A DNA stretch of 64,000 nt from assembly GCF_004022705.2 (NCBI RefSeq), contig NZ_RZOY02000001.1:62001-126000 (forward strand). The letters run 5' to 3'. Below are positions 1 to 10,948 of this stretch, piece after piece; position 1 is the stretch's first letter, and every line of letters starts with the position of its first letter. The position numbers and the translations under genes were made by a program. The notes under the pieces are model-generated. The model did no database searches. It saw only the letters and a program-made list of their open reading frames with translations, and was not told the origin of the DNA. The stretch comes from Mesorhizobium sp. M2D.F.Ca.ET.226.01.1.1 (GTDB lineage: Bacteria > Pseudomonadota > Alphaproteobacteria > Rhizobiales > Rhizobiaceae).

Positions 1-860
1 TCATTAAGGCCGACGGGTTGGCCGCCGGCAAGGGCGTCACCATCGCGATGACTTCTGACGAGGCGAACGCCGCGCTGGAAGCCTGTTTCGAAGGCGCTTT
101 CGGCGCGGCCGGCGCCGAGGTCGTGGTCGAAGAATATCTGACCGGCGAGGAGGCAAGCTTTTTTTGCCTCTGCGACGGCGCCACCGCGCTGCCCTTGGGC
201 ACGGCGCAAGACCACAAGCGCGTCGGCGACGGCGATACCGGGCCGAACACCGGCGGCATGGGCGCCTATTCGCCGGCGCCGGTGATGACGCCGGAAATGA
301 CCGAGCGCACCATGCGCGAGATCATCGAGCCGACCATGCGCGGCATGGCCGAACTCGGCGCGCCTTTCGCCGGCATCCTCTTCGCCGGCCTGATGATCAC
401 CGACCAGGGTCCGAAGCTGATCGAGTACAACACCCGCTTCGGCGACCCCGAATGCCAGGTGCTGATGATGCGGCTGAAGGACGACCTGCTTATCCTGCTC
501 AACGCCGCAGTCGACGGCCAGCTCGCGCATATGTCGATCCGCTGGAGCGATGCGGCGGCATTGACCGTGGTGATGGCGGCGCGCGGCTATCCCGGCACGC
601 CGGAAAAAGGCTCGGTCATCCGCGGCCTCGACCAGGTGGAAGGCGAGGGCGTCCAGGTCTTCCATGCCGGCACCGCCGTCAATGGCGGGGCGCTGGTCGC
701 CAATGGCGGCCGCGTGCTCAACGTCACGGCAACCGGCAAAACCGTCGGCGAGGCGCAGGCCAAGGCCTACGCCGCGGTTGACCGCATCGACTGGGCCCAG
801 GGCTTCTGCCGACGCGACATCGGCTGGCAGGCCGTGGCGCGCGAAAAGGCCGAAAACTGA
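1..860 (+). CDS. purD: phosphoribosylamine-glycine ligase, C-terminal part (5' end outside window)
   Basis: GAR synthetase joins phosphoribosylamine and glycine using ATP, the second step of cytosolic de novo purine synthesis. The reading frame is open from base 3 and begins inside the ATP-grasp domain at [12 protein letters not shown], so roughly the first third of the protein lies upstream of the window. Family motifs are [12 protein letters not shown] and [10 protein letters not shown], the latter carrying the metal-binding Glu/Asp of the ATP-grasp site. A normal C-terminal lobe follows and ends in a TGA at 858-860. The next gene converges on it with no intervening base, so neither gene has room for its own intergenic terminator. 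The identity is secure; only the start is unknown. Confidence 0.95.
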   Translation, partial: IKADGLAAGKGVTIAMTSDEANAALEACFEGAFGAAGAEVVVEEYLTGEEASFFCLCDGATALPLGTAQDHKRVGDGDTGPNTGGMGAYSPAPVMTPEMTERTMREIIEPTMRGMAELGAPFAGILFAGLMITDQGPKLIEYNTRFGDPECQVLMMRLKDDLLILLNAAVDGQLAHMSIRWSDAAALTVVMAARGYPGTPEKGSVIRGLDQVEGEGVQVFHAGTAVNGGALVANGGRVLNVTATGKTVGEAQAKAYAAVDRIDWAQGFCRRDIGWQAVAREKAEN

Positions 861-2228
861 TCAGGCAGCCTTGCTTCTGCCTCTCCGCGCCCAGGCCGGC
901 AGCCAGTCGCCATGCGCGGCAAGCAGGTCGTCGACCAATGACCAGATCTGGTCGAGGTCGAGCTCGGCCGCGGTGTGCGGATCCATCATCGCCGCGTGGT
1001 AGATGTGCTCGCGGTTCTCGCTGATCAGCGCCCGCACCGTCAGCTCCTGCACATTGATGTTGGTGCGGATCAGCGCCGTCAGCTGCGGCGGCAGGTCGCC
1101 GATGTAAGTGGGTTGGATGCCTGAAGCGTCGACCAGGCACGGCACTTCCGCCGCGCAGTCGAAAGGCAGCGAGGTGATGCAGCCATTGTTGCGGACATTG
1201 CCGTAGATCACCGACGGCTCGCCGGTCCACACCGAGTTCATGATCGATGAAGCATATTCCCTGGACTGCTCGACCTCGATCCGGTCGGCCGACCGGTAGG
1301 CTTCCGCCTGTCCTTTCCAGCGCTCGATCTGCTCGATGCAGCGTTTTGGATATTCGTCCAGTGGAATGCCGTATTTCTCGATCAGGTCGGGACGGCCGTC
1401 CTTGATGAAATAGGGCGTATATTCGGCGAAATGCTCCGAGCTCTCGGTGACGAAATAGCCGAGCCGGGTCAGCATCTCATAGCGCACTTTGTTCGGGCAG
1501 CGCGGATTCCAGCCCGGCTTCGGCGCACGGCCCTCGCGATAGGCGCGCACGAGATCGGGATAGAGGTCGTGATAGGAGCCATCCGCCTGGCGATGCTCGA
1601 ACTTGAGATAAAAGGCCATGTGGTTGATGCCGGCCGAGCGGTAGCGGATCTCCTCATAGGGAAGGTCGAGATCGTGTGCCAGTTCCATCGCCGTGCCCTG
1701 CACCGAATGGCAGAGCCCGACCTGCTTGATCTGAGGGTATTTCTCGGCGATCGCCCAGGTGTTGATCGCCATCGGGTTGACATATTGCAGCATGATCGCC
1801 TCGGGGCAGACGGCGAGCATGTCCTCGCAGATCTTCCACAGATGCGGCACGGTCCTGAGACCCCGCATGATGCCGCCGACGCCCAGCGTGTCGGCGATGG
1901 TCTGGCGCAGGCCGTATTTCTTCGGCACCTCGAAATCGGTGACGGTGCAGGGTTCGTAGCCGCCGATCTGGAAGGCGACGACGACGAAGTCGGCGCCTTT
2001 CAAGGCCTTGCGCTGGTCCGAATAGGTCTCGGCCTTCGCCTCGACGCCGAGCGTCGCGATCAGCTTGTTGACGACGACGGCGCTCTCTTCCAGGCGCTGC
2101 GGATTGATGTCCATCAGCGCGATCGTCGCGCCCGAAAGTGCCGGCCGCTGCAGCACGTCGCCGACGATGTTCTTCATGAACACCGTCGAACCGGCGCCGA
2201 TGAACGTGATCCTGGGATTTCTAGCCAC
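861..2228 (-). CDS. melA: alpha-galactosidase MelA, GH4 family
   Basis: NAD- and metal-dependent GH4 glycosidase that hydrolyses alpha-galactosides such as melibiose or raffinose in the cytoplasm by a redox-elimination mechanism. The 455-residue length fits. The N-terminal dinucleotide fold shows TFIGAGST; VVVAFQIGGYEPCTVTDFEV, QTIADTLGVGGIMR and the metal-site Cys in GLCHSVQGT match E. coli MelA nearly word for word. The start is GTG with GGAGG seven bases upstream. It is the last gene of the minus-strand alpha-galactoside operon, 20 bases after the ATPase gene, and converges directly on purD. It resembles enteric MelA much more closely than does the first GH4 gene of the same operon, so the two probably split substrates or linkages. 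Confidence 0.93.
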   Translation of the reverse strand: MARNPRITFIGAGSTVFMKNIVGDVLQRPALSGATIALMDINPQRLEESAVVVNKLIATLGVEAKAETYSDQRKALKGADFVVVAFQIGGYEPCTVTDFEVPKKYGLRQTIADTLGVGGIMRGLRTVPHLWKICEDMLAVCPEAIMLQYVNPMAINTWAIAEKYPQIKQVGLCHSVQGTAMELAHDLDLPYEEIRYRSAGINHMAFYLKFEHRQADGSYHDLYPDLVRAYREGRAPKPGWNPRCPNKVRYEMLTRLGYFVTESSEHFAEYTPYFIKDGRPDLIEKYGIPLDEYPKRCIEQIERWKGQAEAYRSADRIEVEQSREYASSIMNSVWTGEPSVIYGNVRNNGCITSLPFDCAAEVPCLVDASGIQPTYIGDLPPQLTALIRTNINVQELTVRALISENREHIYHAAMMDPHTAAELDLDQIWSLVDDLLAAHGDWLPAWARRGRSKAA

Positions 2229-2248
2229 TGTAAGCCTCCGGCACTTTT

Positions 2249-3919
<1,671 letters not shown>

Positions 3920-3929
3920 CCCGGCCACC

Positions 3930-5066
3930 TCAATACGGATCGACGGCATCGCGCAGGCCGTCGCCCAGCGCGTTGAAGGCAAACACGGTGACCAGCACGA
4001 AGCCGACCGGCGACAGGATCCAGGGATAGGTGCCGATGACCGAATAGGTCGCCGTGTCCTGCAGCATCAGGCCCCAGGAGATCAGCGGCGGCTTCACCGC
4101 GAAGCCGAGGAAGCCGAGGAAGGCTTCGAGCAACACCACCGTCGGGATGGCGATCGTCACCGCGACGATGACATGGCTCATCACATTGGGAAAAATGTGC
4201 TGCATGATGATGCGCCGGTCGGTGGCGCCGACCGCCATGGCGGCGCGCACATAGTCGATGCGCGCCAGCGCCAGCGTCTTGCCGCGCACCTCGCGCGACA
4301 TCTGCGCCCAGCCCAGCGCCGACATGACGATGATGACGAAGCCGAGGAAGACATTGGTCGGCGCGGTGATCGGGATCAGCGTCGTCAGCGCGAGATAGAG
4401 CGGCAGCTGCGGGAAGGCGAGGACCAACTCGACGAAGCGCTGCATCCAGACATCGAACTTGCCGCCGAAATAGCCGGAAACCATGCCGACGGTGGTGCCG
4501 ATCACGGTGACGATGAAGACCACCGTCAGCGCGATCATCAGCGAGACGCGCGAGCCGTGAATGGCGCGCGACAGCACGTCGCGGCCGAACTTGTCGGTGC
4601 CGAGGAAATGCACCGGCAGGCCATCGTTCGAAGCGAAGAAATGCCGGTCGGCCGGGATCAGCCCAAACAGCCGGTAGGGCTCGCCCTCGACGTAGAAGCC
4701 AAGCAGGCGCGGATGATCATAGTCGGGACCGACGATCGGCTGGAAGGTGACGGGATCGAGGTCGGCCGAGTCGGCCAGTGCATAGACCCGCGGCGGCCAG
4801 ACGAAATTGCCGTCCTTGTCATGGAAACTCATCATTTGCGGCGGGGCGAAGGCGACATCTGTCGCCTTGGGGTCCATCGGCGCCAGGAAATCCGCGAAGA
4901 CAGCCATGATCAAAAGCAGCACCACCAGGACCAGCCCGGTCATGCCGGTCCAGGAGCGCTTCAGCCGGCGCCAGACCAGCGCGATGTAGCTCTCATTGCC
5001 ATGCGCCGGCTCGGCTATGGCCACGCCTTCGGCCGGTGGCGGCGGGGAGGGATCGCGCGCCAGCAT
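3930..5066 (-). CDS. agpC: ABC transporter permease, DppC/OppC type (AgpC-like)
   Basis: Inner-membrane subunit of the putative alpha-galactoside importer. At 378 residues it is longer than a typical DppC because a periplasmic insert of roughly 100 residues (DFLAPMDPK to FGRDVLSRAIHG) follows the first membrane segment, as in AgpC/YejE-like permeases. The later part carries five hydrophobic segments and an EAA-type coupling loop near DYVRAAMAVGATDRRI. The N-terminus is cytosolic and rich in proline. Its ATG at 5064-5066 directly abuts the stop of the preceding permease gene, so translational coupling is likely. The substrate is inferred from context only. Confidence 0.88.
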   Translation of the reverse strand: MLARDPSPPPPAEGVAIAEPAHGNESYIALVWRRLKRSWTGMTGLVLVVLLLIMAVFADFLAPMDPKATDVAFAPPQMMSFHDKDGNFVWPPRVYALADSADLDPVTFQPIVGPDYDHPRLLGFYVEGEPYRLFGLIPADRHFFASNDGLPVHFLGTDKFGRDVLSRAIHGSRVSLMIALTVVFIVTVIGTTVGMVSGYFGGKFDVWMQRFVELVLAFPQLPLYLALTTLIPITAPTNVFLGFVIIVMSALGWAQMSREVRGKTLALARIDYVRAAMAVGATDRRIIMQHIFPNVMSHVIVAVTIAIPTVVLLEAFLGFLGFAVKPPLISWGLMLQDTATYSVIGTYPWILSPVGFVLVTVFAFNALGDGLRDAVDPY

Positions 5067-6074
5067 CTAGCGCTCCCCGAACTGGCGCACGCGCGGGTCG
5101 AGCAGCACGAGCAGCAGGTCGGCGATGATGTTGCCGACGATGAGCGTCGCCGAGAGCACCATCATGAAGGTCGCGGTGACATAGACGTCGCCGACCGCCA
5201 TCGAGCCGACGATCGCCGGGCCGACGGTTGGCAGTGCGAAGATGATCGCCGTCTCGATTTCGCCGGTGAGCATGTAGGGCAGCACCACGCCCTGATACAT
5301 GATCAGCGGATGCAGCGCGTTGGGCACGGCATGGCGCATGACGACGGCACCCCCGGTCAGTCCTTTGGCCTTGGCCGTCTCGACATACTGCATGTTCAGC
5401 GTGTCGAGCAGATTGCCGCGCATGACGCGCATGTTGTAGGCGAGCCCGCCGAAGGTCGCGATCGCCACCACCGGCCAGACATGCTTGACGAGGTCGACGA
5501 ACTTCGCCCACGACCATGGCGCGCCGCCATATTGCGGCGAGAAGAACGAGCCGATCTCCGTCACGTTGAACTGGAAGACCAGCAGATAGACGATGATCAG
5601 CGCCATCAGGAAGCGCGGCACGGTCATGCCGAGGAACGAGATCGCCGAAAGTGTCGAGTCGATCCAGGAATATTGCCTTGTCGCCGCCCAAATGCCGAAG
5701 GTGATCCCGAGCACCGAGGCTAGCAGATGGCACACCAGTGCCAGCAGCAACGTGCGTGGCAGCCGCTCGCCGACCACGTCCGCCACCGGCTTGTTGTAAT
5801 AGAGGCTGTAGCCGAAATCGCCGCGGGTGACGATACCGCCGATCCAGTTGAGATACTGGATGGGCAGCGGCTTATCGAGGCCATGTTCGACGCGATAGGC
5901 CTGCGCCTGCGCGTCGGCTTCGGCATAGGAGGCGCCGCCTTGGTTGATCAGCTGCGATTTGATGTAGTCGGCATAATCGCCCGGCGGCGCCTGGATGATG
6001 GCGAAGGTGACCAGGCTCAATATGGCGAGAACGGGGATCGCCGAGGCGATGCGCATGAGCAGGAACCGCAGCAT
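5067..6074 (-). CDS. agpB: ABC transporter permease, DppB/OppB type (AgpB-like)
   Basis: First membrane subunit of the importer, 335 residues. It starts with the usual MLRFLLMRIASAIPVL membrane helix, has the periplasmic loop with the GLDKPLPIQYLNWIGGIV motif of OppB/DppB proteins, and ends with the cytosolic EAA loop (YVETAKAKGLTGGAVVMRHAVPNA) and final helices. The ATG at 6074 has only a weak GGCGGA upstream. The gene lies 126 bases after the binding-protein gene, and that gap holds a strong hairpin (6136-6163), consistent with lower expression of the membrane subunits than of the binding protein. No defects are visible. Confidence 0.88.
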   Translation of the reverse strand: MLRFLLMRIASAIPVLAILSLVTFAIIQAPPGDYADYIKSQLINQGGASYAEADAQAQAYRVEHGLDKPLPIQYLNWIGGIVTRGDFGYSLYYNKPVADVVGERLPRTLLLALVCHLLASVLGITFGIWAATRQYSWIDSTLSAISFLGMTVPRFLMALIIVYLLVFQFNVTEIGSFFSPQYGGAPWSWAKFVDLVKHVWPVVAIATFGGLAYNMRVMRGNLLDTLNMQYVETAKAKGLTGGAVVMRHAVPNALHPLIMYQGVVLPYMLTGEIETAIIFALPTVGPAIVGSMAVGDVYVTATFMMVLSATLIVGNIIADLLLVLLDPRVRQFGER

Positions 6075-6135
6075 CGGATCGTCCGCCTTCTTGTCTGCCC
6101 GCCGCTCCCCTCGGGTGCGTTCGGAGGTTTCGTTT

Positions 6136-6163
6136 GTCCGGCCGCGCCGCGACGCGGCCGGAC
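6136..6163 (-). other. perfect GC-rich hairpin between binding-protein and permease genes
   Basis: GTCCGGCCGCG and its exact reverse complement flank a six-base loop (11-bp stem). No T-run follows on the minus strand, so it is more likely a 3'-end-stabilising or attenuating hairpin after the binding-protein mRNA than a full terminator. Such hairpins commonly protect the abundant binding-protein message. Confidence 0.6.
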
Positions 6164-6200
6164 GTCTCTCGTCAGGGGAGGTAAACCTTACATCGAACTC

Positions 6201-8285
6201 CTAATCCATTGGACCCTTGTCACCCGGCTTTCCGGGCAGCTCCTGCGGGAACAGTTCATACTTGGCCTGCTTGTCCGCTTTGACGAACACGCGCTCGCGG
6301 ATGATCGAATCCTCGGCCCAGTTGAACATGAAGATCGGCGTGCCCTGCGGGATGTTGGAGAAGCGCTTGTTGATGATCAGCGCCCCCGGATATTCCGTCA
6401 GGCCGACATTGTAGACGTGCTCGGTCGAGATCTTCTGGAAGTTCCGCATCAGGTCGGCGCGCTGGTCGTTGTCCTGCGTCGAAACGAACTTGTTGACGAT
6501 GTCCACGAGGTCCTTTTCGAAGGGCATCAGGTCGACCTGGCCGCTTTCCGGCGCGCGGTGGTTCCAACTGGTCTTCGGCCCGACCGGCGCCAACTGCTCG
6601 GTGTTTTGAACGACGGACGTGAGCTCGGTTTCGTTTCGCCGGATCAGCCAGTCGAAGCGGCCGGAATATTGTGTGGCATCGCGCTGCGTGCCGTTAAGCC
6701 CGTTGAGCACGACCCTGAGGCCGAGCTTCTCCATCTGCGCGACCACGCCTTCGGCAAGGCTCTTGTCGGTGGTGTAGTCGTTGTTGACCAGCATGACGAT
6801 TTCGACATCCTTGCCGCCGGCGGTGCCGGCCGGGAAGTTCACGATGCCGTCGCCGTCGGTGTCCTTGAGACCTGCCTTGGCGAGCAAGGCTTTCGCGCCT
6901 TTGAGGTCGAAGGGGTAGTAGACGGTCGACTTGCGGTCATAGAAGCTGGTGCCGGACGAGAAGCCGCCCGGATAGATGGCCGTGAACGGGCCCTTGACCA
7001 GCGAGTCGCCCAGCGCCTTGCGGTCGAGCGCCATGGTGACGGCCTTGCGGAAGTCCTCGTTGCGGTTCAGCTCGCGGATCGCCTGGCCGCGTTCGTCCGG
7101 GTTGCCCCAGCCATTGGCGGAAAAATTCATCCGCAAATTGTAGCCGATCAGGCGCGGCCCAAAGGCGAGGCGGGCCGGCGCGTTTTTGTCTGCCGCGCGC
7201 TTCAGCGAGGCGACGAAATTCTCCGGCTGTTCGAGGTTGGAGAAGTCGCCGGATCCCGCCACCGCCTGGACATCGCGGTCGGCCCAGGTCGAGAGCTTGT
7301 AGTGCAGCTCGTTCAGATAGGGCAGCTGATTGCCCTTCTCGTCGACCTTCCAATAGTAGGGGTTGCGGCGCATGACGATGATGTCGTCCGGCCTGTATTC
7401 GACCGGCACCCAGGCGCCCATCACCGGCATGTTCATATATTCCGGCGGGAAGGCGTTCTTGAACTGGTCGTAGGTGTTCTTCGAATATTTCGGATGCTGC
7501 GGCTTCAGGATGTGCGAGGGGCCGGGGCAGAACGTGCCGTAGGCCATTGCATAGAGATACTGCCGCGGGAACGCTTCCTTGAACGTCCACTCGACCGTGT
7601 AGTCGTCGATCTTCTTCAGCGTCGTGCCGACCCCGAAAGTTTCCGGCGTGGCGCCGTTGAGCGGCGAGACGTTCGGATCGACCACCTCGTCGTCCCAGTA
7701 GAACATGACGTCGTCGGCGTTGAAGGGCGCGCCGTCGGACCATTTGGCGCCTTCAATCAGATGCATGGTGAGCTTGTGGCCGTCGCTCGACCAGTCCCAG
7801 CTCTTGGCGAGGTTGGGCAGCGGCTCGGTGTCCTTGGCCTCGACCTGGAACAGGGGCGCCGTGCGCGTCAGGCATTCGGAAAGCCCGATATCGATGCCGC
7901 CCCAGCCTTGCGTCTGGCCGGCGCCGTAGTTCCAGCCTTCCGGCCTGCCGCCGATCACATGGCGCATCGTATCGCCATAGACGCCGATACCGTCGGGCAT
8001 GTTGCCGGTCTTGAAGACCAGCGGCTCCTTGGGCAGGCGGTCCTTGACCGGCGGCAGCTTGCCGGTCCTGACGTATTTCTCCGTCACCCAGTCCGGCTCG
8101 TGATATTCGGGCAGCGCCTTGAACTCCAGGATGGAGTCGCGCGGCACATAATGGATCTTGCCTTCGGCCGGGAATGTCGCAGGCTCCGGCGGGATCGTCG
8201 GCTCGGAAGCGAAGGCGTTGAGCGCATGGACTGAAACGCCGAGCATCAGCCCGGCGGCAATGCCTGTTCTACGAAAAGTCCTCAT
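6201..8285 (-). CDS. agpA: alpha-galactoside-binding periplasmic protein (SBP_bac_5 family, AgpA-like)
   Basis: Periplasmic solute-binding protein of the importer, 694 residues, family 5 (peptide/oligosaccharide class) and at the long end of that family, like AgpA and YejA. A signal peptide covers about residues 1-27 (MRTFRRTGIAAGLM to FAS). The family 5 fold is shown by PLPNLAKSWDWSSDGHKLTMHL and KWSDGAPFNADDVMFYW. The ATG at 8285 has GGGAGGAG four bases upstream. It lies second in the operon, after a GH4 gene. S. meliloti AgpA binds melibiose and raffinose despite belonging to a peptide-binding family; here the substrate is inferred from the two GH4 enzymes encoded in the same operon. Confidence 0.9.
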   Translation of the reverse strand: MRTFRRTGIAAGLMLGVSVHALNAFASEPTIPPEPATFPAEGKIHYVPRDSILEFKALPEYHEPDWVTEKYVRTGKLPPVKDRLPKEPLVFKTGNMPDGIGVYGDTMRHVIGGRPEGWNYGAGQTQGWGGIDIGLSECLTRTAPLFQVEAKDTEPLPNLAKSWDWSSDGHKLTMHLIEGAKWSDGAPFNADDVMFYWDDEVVDPNVSPLNGATPETFGVGTTLKKIDDYTVEWTFKEAFPRQYLYAMAYGTFCPGPSHILKPQHPKYSKNTYDQFKNAFPPEYMNMPVMGAWVPVEYRPDDIIVMRRNPYYWKVDEKGNQLPYLNELHYKLSTWADRDVQAVAGSGDFSNLEQPENFVASLKRAADKNAPARLAFGPRLIGYNLRMNFSANGWGNPDERGQAIRELNRNEDFRKAVTMALDRKALGDSLVKGPFTAIYPGGFSSGTSFYDRKSTVYYPFDLKGAKALLAKAGLKDTDGDGIVNFPAGTAGGKDVEIVMLVNNDYTTDKSLAEGVVAQMEKLGLRVVLNGLNGTQRDATQYSGRFDWLIRRNETELTSVVQNTEQLAPVGPKTSWNHRAPESGQVDLMPFEKDLVDIVNKFVSTQDNDQRADLMRNFQKISTEHVYNVGLTEYPGALIINKRFSNIPQGTPIFMFNWAEDSIIRERVFVKADKQAKYELFPQELPGKPGDKGPMD

Positions 8286-8382
8286 AGTCTCCTCCCAGAT
8301 GTTTTGGACGTCTGCTGCTGCCCGCCTCTTGTGAATTTCTTGCGGACCTTCCTCCTGCGGACCCGCCTGCTTGCCGACGATC

Positions 8383-9849
8383 TCAGCCGGCCTGTTTCAG
8401 CGCCGCTTTTTCGGCGCGCAATTCCTCGATCGAGCGCACATTGCGCCGCGCGGCGCCCACCCATTCGCGGGTCTTGACCTTGGCTTTCGAAAGCCGCTCC
8501 TTCGCCGCCGGAACGGCGTGCGCATATTGCGGCAGCCATGCGGCTTCAGCGACCACCATCTCGTCCACCATCTGCCAGACCTCTTCCGGCGTCGACACTG
8601 CGCCGACCAGCGGATCGTGCAGCACGGCGAGTTTCAACAGGTCGATGTCGCCAGCGATGGCGGCGTGCACCGACATGCGCTGCACGTTGATCGAGGCCAT
8701 GCAGGTGGCCGCGCAGGCCTCCGGCAGCGTGATGCCGGCCGCCATGTTGATGCCGAAGCGATCGACGAAGCCCGGCGACTCGATGATGGCGTCCTGCGGC
8801 AGGTTCGTGATCACGCCATTATTCTTGACGTTGAAGTGACCGCGATAGACGCGGTTGGTTTCCAGCGCTTCGAGAATATGGCTGGCATGCTCGTTGGAAC
8901 GCTTTGTCGGATCGATCGGCTTTGACGCTGCTTCGAGGAATTGCGGATACTCCGTCTCGAACCAGTTGCGGGTCTCGGTCGAGTAGCGCAGGTAGCCGCC
9001 GGTCTCGCCATGGATCCAGTCCGACATGTCGATCCAGCGTGTGATCTCGTCGGGGCGCTTGCGGTACCAGGGGAGGTATTCGGACAGGTGGCCGTTGCTT
9101 TCGGTCGAATAGACGCCGAAGCGCTTCAGGACGTCGATGCGCAGTTTTTCCTGCTTCGAATAGACCGGATGCGCCTCGAAGGCGGCGACCAGCTCGTCTT
9201 TGCCGATCGGCCGGCCGTTCAGCCTGAGCTCGATGAACCAGGTCTGGTGGTTGATGCCGGAGCACACATAGTCGAGGTCTTTGGGCGATTTGGCGCCGAG
9301 CACTTCGGCGATCTGCGCGGCGCCGTGCTGGACGCCGTGGCAGAGGCCAACCGTGTCGACCTTGCCGTACTCGATCGCGGCCCAGGTATTCATCGCCATC
9401 GGGTTGGCGTAGTTGAGGAATTTCGCACCGGTCGCAGCGACCTCGCGGATATCCCGGCAGAAGTCGAGGATCATCGGGATGTTGCGCTGGCCGTAGAGGA
9501 TGCCGCCGGCGCAGATCGTGTCGCCGACGCACTGGTCGATGCCATATTTGAGCGGAATGCGGATGTCGTCGGCATAGGCCTCCAGCCCGCCGACGCGCAC
9601 GCAGCTGATGATGTAGCGCGCGCCCTCCAGCGCCTCGCGGCGGTTCGTGGTGGCCGTCACTTTGGTTGGCAACTTGTTCGCCTCGACGATCCTGTCGAGG
9701 ATCGCCTTGATCATCCCGAGATTGTGCTCGCTGATGTCGGTCAACGCGAATTCGATGTCCTGGAATTCAGGCACGCACAGAATGTCGGTGAACAGCTTCT
9801 TGGTGAAGCCGACGCTGCCGGCGCCGATAATAGCGATTTTGAAGCTCAT
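8383..9849 (-). CDS. GH4 family alpha-galactosidase/6-phospho-type glycosidase (AgaL-like), first gene of agp operon
   Basis: Second GH4 enzyme of the cluster, 488 residues from the chosen ATG at 9849 (AAGGTGAAGGTG upstream); an earlier in-frame start at 9930 would add 27 residues with no family character. It has the NAD-binding IAIIGAGSVGFTK start, FALTDI, NYANPMAMNTWA, and the metal-site Cys/His in GLCHGVQHG. CHGVQ instead of CHSVQ and an overall divergence from MelA place it in a different GH4 subgroup. It heads the operon opposite the AraC-type activator, which suggests that it matches AgaL1 of rhizobia. Cofactors NAD and Mn are expected from the family. The exact substrate cannot be read from sequence. 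Confidence 0.87.
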   Translation of the reverse strand: MSFKIAIIGAGSVGFTKKLFTDILCVPEFQDIEFALTDISEHNLGMIKAILDRIVEANKLPTKVTATTNRREALEGARYIISCVRVGGLEAYADDIRIPLKYGIDQCVGDTICAGGILYGQRNIPMILDFCRDIREVAATGAKFLNYANPMAMNTWAAIEYGKVDTVGLCHGVQHGAAQIAEVLGAKSPKDLDYVCSGINHQTWFIELRLNGRPIGKDELVAAFEAHPVYSKQEKLRIDVLKRFGVYSTESNGHLSEYLPWYRKRPDEITRWIDMSDWIHGETGGYLRYSTETRNWFETEYPQFLEAASKPIDPTKRSNEHASHILEALETNRVYRGHFNVKNNGVITNLPQDAIIESPGFVDRFGINMAAGITLPEACAATCMASINVQRMSVHAAIAGDIDLLKLAVLHDPLVGAVSTPEEVWQMVDEMVVAEAAWLPQYAHAVPAAKERLSKAKVKTREWVGAARRNVRSIEELRAEKAALKQAG

Positions 9850-10004
9850 CACCTTCACCTTGATCCAATCGAGTGCCAGGCAAGGAGCAACGAGGGAGGA
9901 TTTGGCCACGCGCCATCGCGCGCCAGCCACTCAAAACCGGGAAATCCGGCTTTCTCTCCTCCCGCCCGCTCCTCGACCGCGGGTCTTTCGCGTTCTGAGA
10001 AGTT

Positions 10005-10048
10005 GGATTATGCCCTTATCGGCGGGCACCGCCAGAGAAGGATTATGC
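10005..10048. promoter_or_regulatory. direct repeats of GGATTATGC in the agp divergent region
   Basis: GGATTATGC occurs at 10005-10013 and 10040-10048, 35 bases apart, in the 215-base region between the divergent GH4 and AraC-type genes. Direct repeats are the usual binding mode of AraC proteins, so this is a candidate activator site. The second copy is only 17 bases upstream of the regulator start, which fits autoregulation. The function is inferred, not shown. Confidence 0.35.
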
Positions 10049-10064
10049 TTTCGAGGGTAATTTT

Positions 10065-10940
10065 GTGCTGCGGGACCTGATCGCCAATGGGGAGCTGATG
10101 CGGACGATCTCGCTGCCGCGCGGCCGTCAGCGGCTGCATGCCATGCCGACAAGCACCGGCTATGAGGTGCGTGAGGACGAAACCTACGACTGGGACGGCA
10201 GGAAGCGTGGCCAGACTCCGTTCACGGTGCTCCAGCATACGATCAGCGGCACCGGCCAACTGCGCTACGACAACCGCAACTACCGTCTGCAGGCCAACGA
10301 CACGCTGCTGGTGCTGGTGCCGCACAACCATCGTTATTGGCTGGCGAAGGGCGACCGCTGGGAATATTTCTGGATCTCGATGAATGGCGAGGAGGCGCTG
10401 CGCGTCCACAAATCCATCTTAAGCGTCTCCGGCCCGGTGTTCCGGCTGCAGCCGGCGACCATCGACCACCTCGCCGATTGCAGTCTGCGGCTGATCAAGG
10501 GCGCCGGTTCGCCCGGCGCTGCCTCGGCGATCGCCTATGAGGCGGCGATGGCGCTTTACGACGATGTCTTCGGCTCGCATGCCTTCGCCGAAAAACAGAG
10601 CGCCATGCAGCCGGTCATCGACCACATCAACGCCAATCTCGACAAGCCGCTGCCGGTGGCGGAGCTGGTGGAGATCAGCGGCCTCAGCCGCGCCCATTTC
10701 TCGCGCTGCTTCGCCGAGAGCGAAGGACTGCCGCCGGCGGAGTTCGTCCTGCAGCTGCGCCTGCAGCGGGCGGCCAAGCTGCTCACCAAGGCGGACTTCC
10801 TGCCGGTCAAGGAGGTGGCTGTGCTGTGCGGTTTCGAGGACGCGAACTACTTCTCCAAGGTTTTCCGCCGCTGCTACGGCATCAATCCGACGCAGTTTCG
10901 CACCACGGGCATGTATGCCAGCCTGGGCAATCACCGCTGA
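10065..10940 (+). CDS. agpT: AraC family transcriptional regulator (AgpT-like)
   Basis: Probable activator of the divergent alpha-galactoside operon. It has 291 residues: an N-terminal cupin-type sensor domain (YEVREDETYDWDGR to about residue 160) and a C-terminal double helix-turn-helix from about 185 (PLPVAELVEISGLSRAHFSR, then VKEVAVLCGFEDANYFSKVFRR). The start is GTG at 10065 with GAGGG upstream. In S. meliloti an AraC-like activator, AgpT, is needed for melibiose-dependent expression of agp genes; divergent placement here implies the same role. It converges on the GH25 gene with an eight-base gap. Confidence 0.85.
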   Translation: MLRDLIANGELMRTISLPRGRQRLHAMPTSTGYEVREDETYDWDGRKRGQTPFTVLQHTISGTGQLRYDNRNYRLQANDTLLVLVPHNHRYWLAKGDRWEYFWISMNGEEALRVHKSILSVSGPVFRLQPATIDHLADCSLRLIKGAGSPGAASAIAYEAAMALYDDVFGSHAFAEKQSAMQPVIDHINANLDKPLPVAELVEISGLSRAHFSRCFAESEGLPPAEFVLQLRLQRAAKLLTKADFLPVKEVAVLCGFEDANYFSKVFRRCYGINPTQFRTTGMYASLGNHR

Positions 10941-10948
10941 TCCGGGCC

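Noticed and set aside
3920..3982. Upstream start for the double ATPase gene
   Set aside because: It would overlap the permease gene by about 50 bases; the ATG at 3919 has a good ribosome site and begins just before the conserved domain.
5727..8234. Long open frame of 835 codons on the plus strand
   Set aside because: It lies antisense to the binding-protein and permease genes, which have clear family matches. Long antisense frames are common in this high-GC, third-position-biased DNA, and the translation has no recognisable domain.
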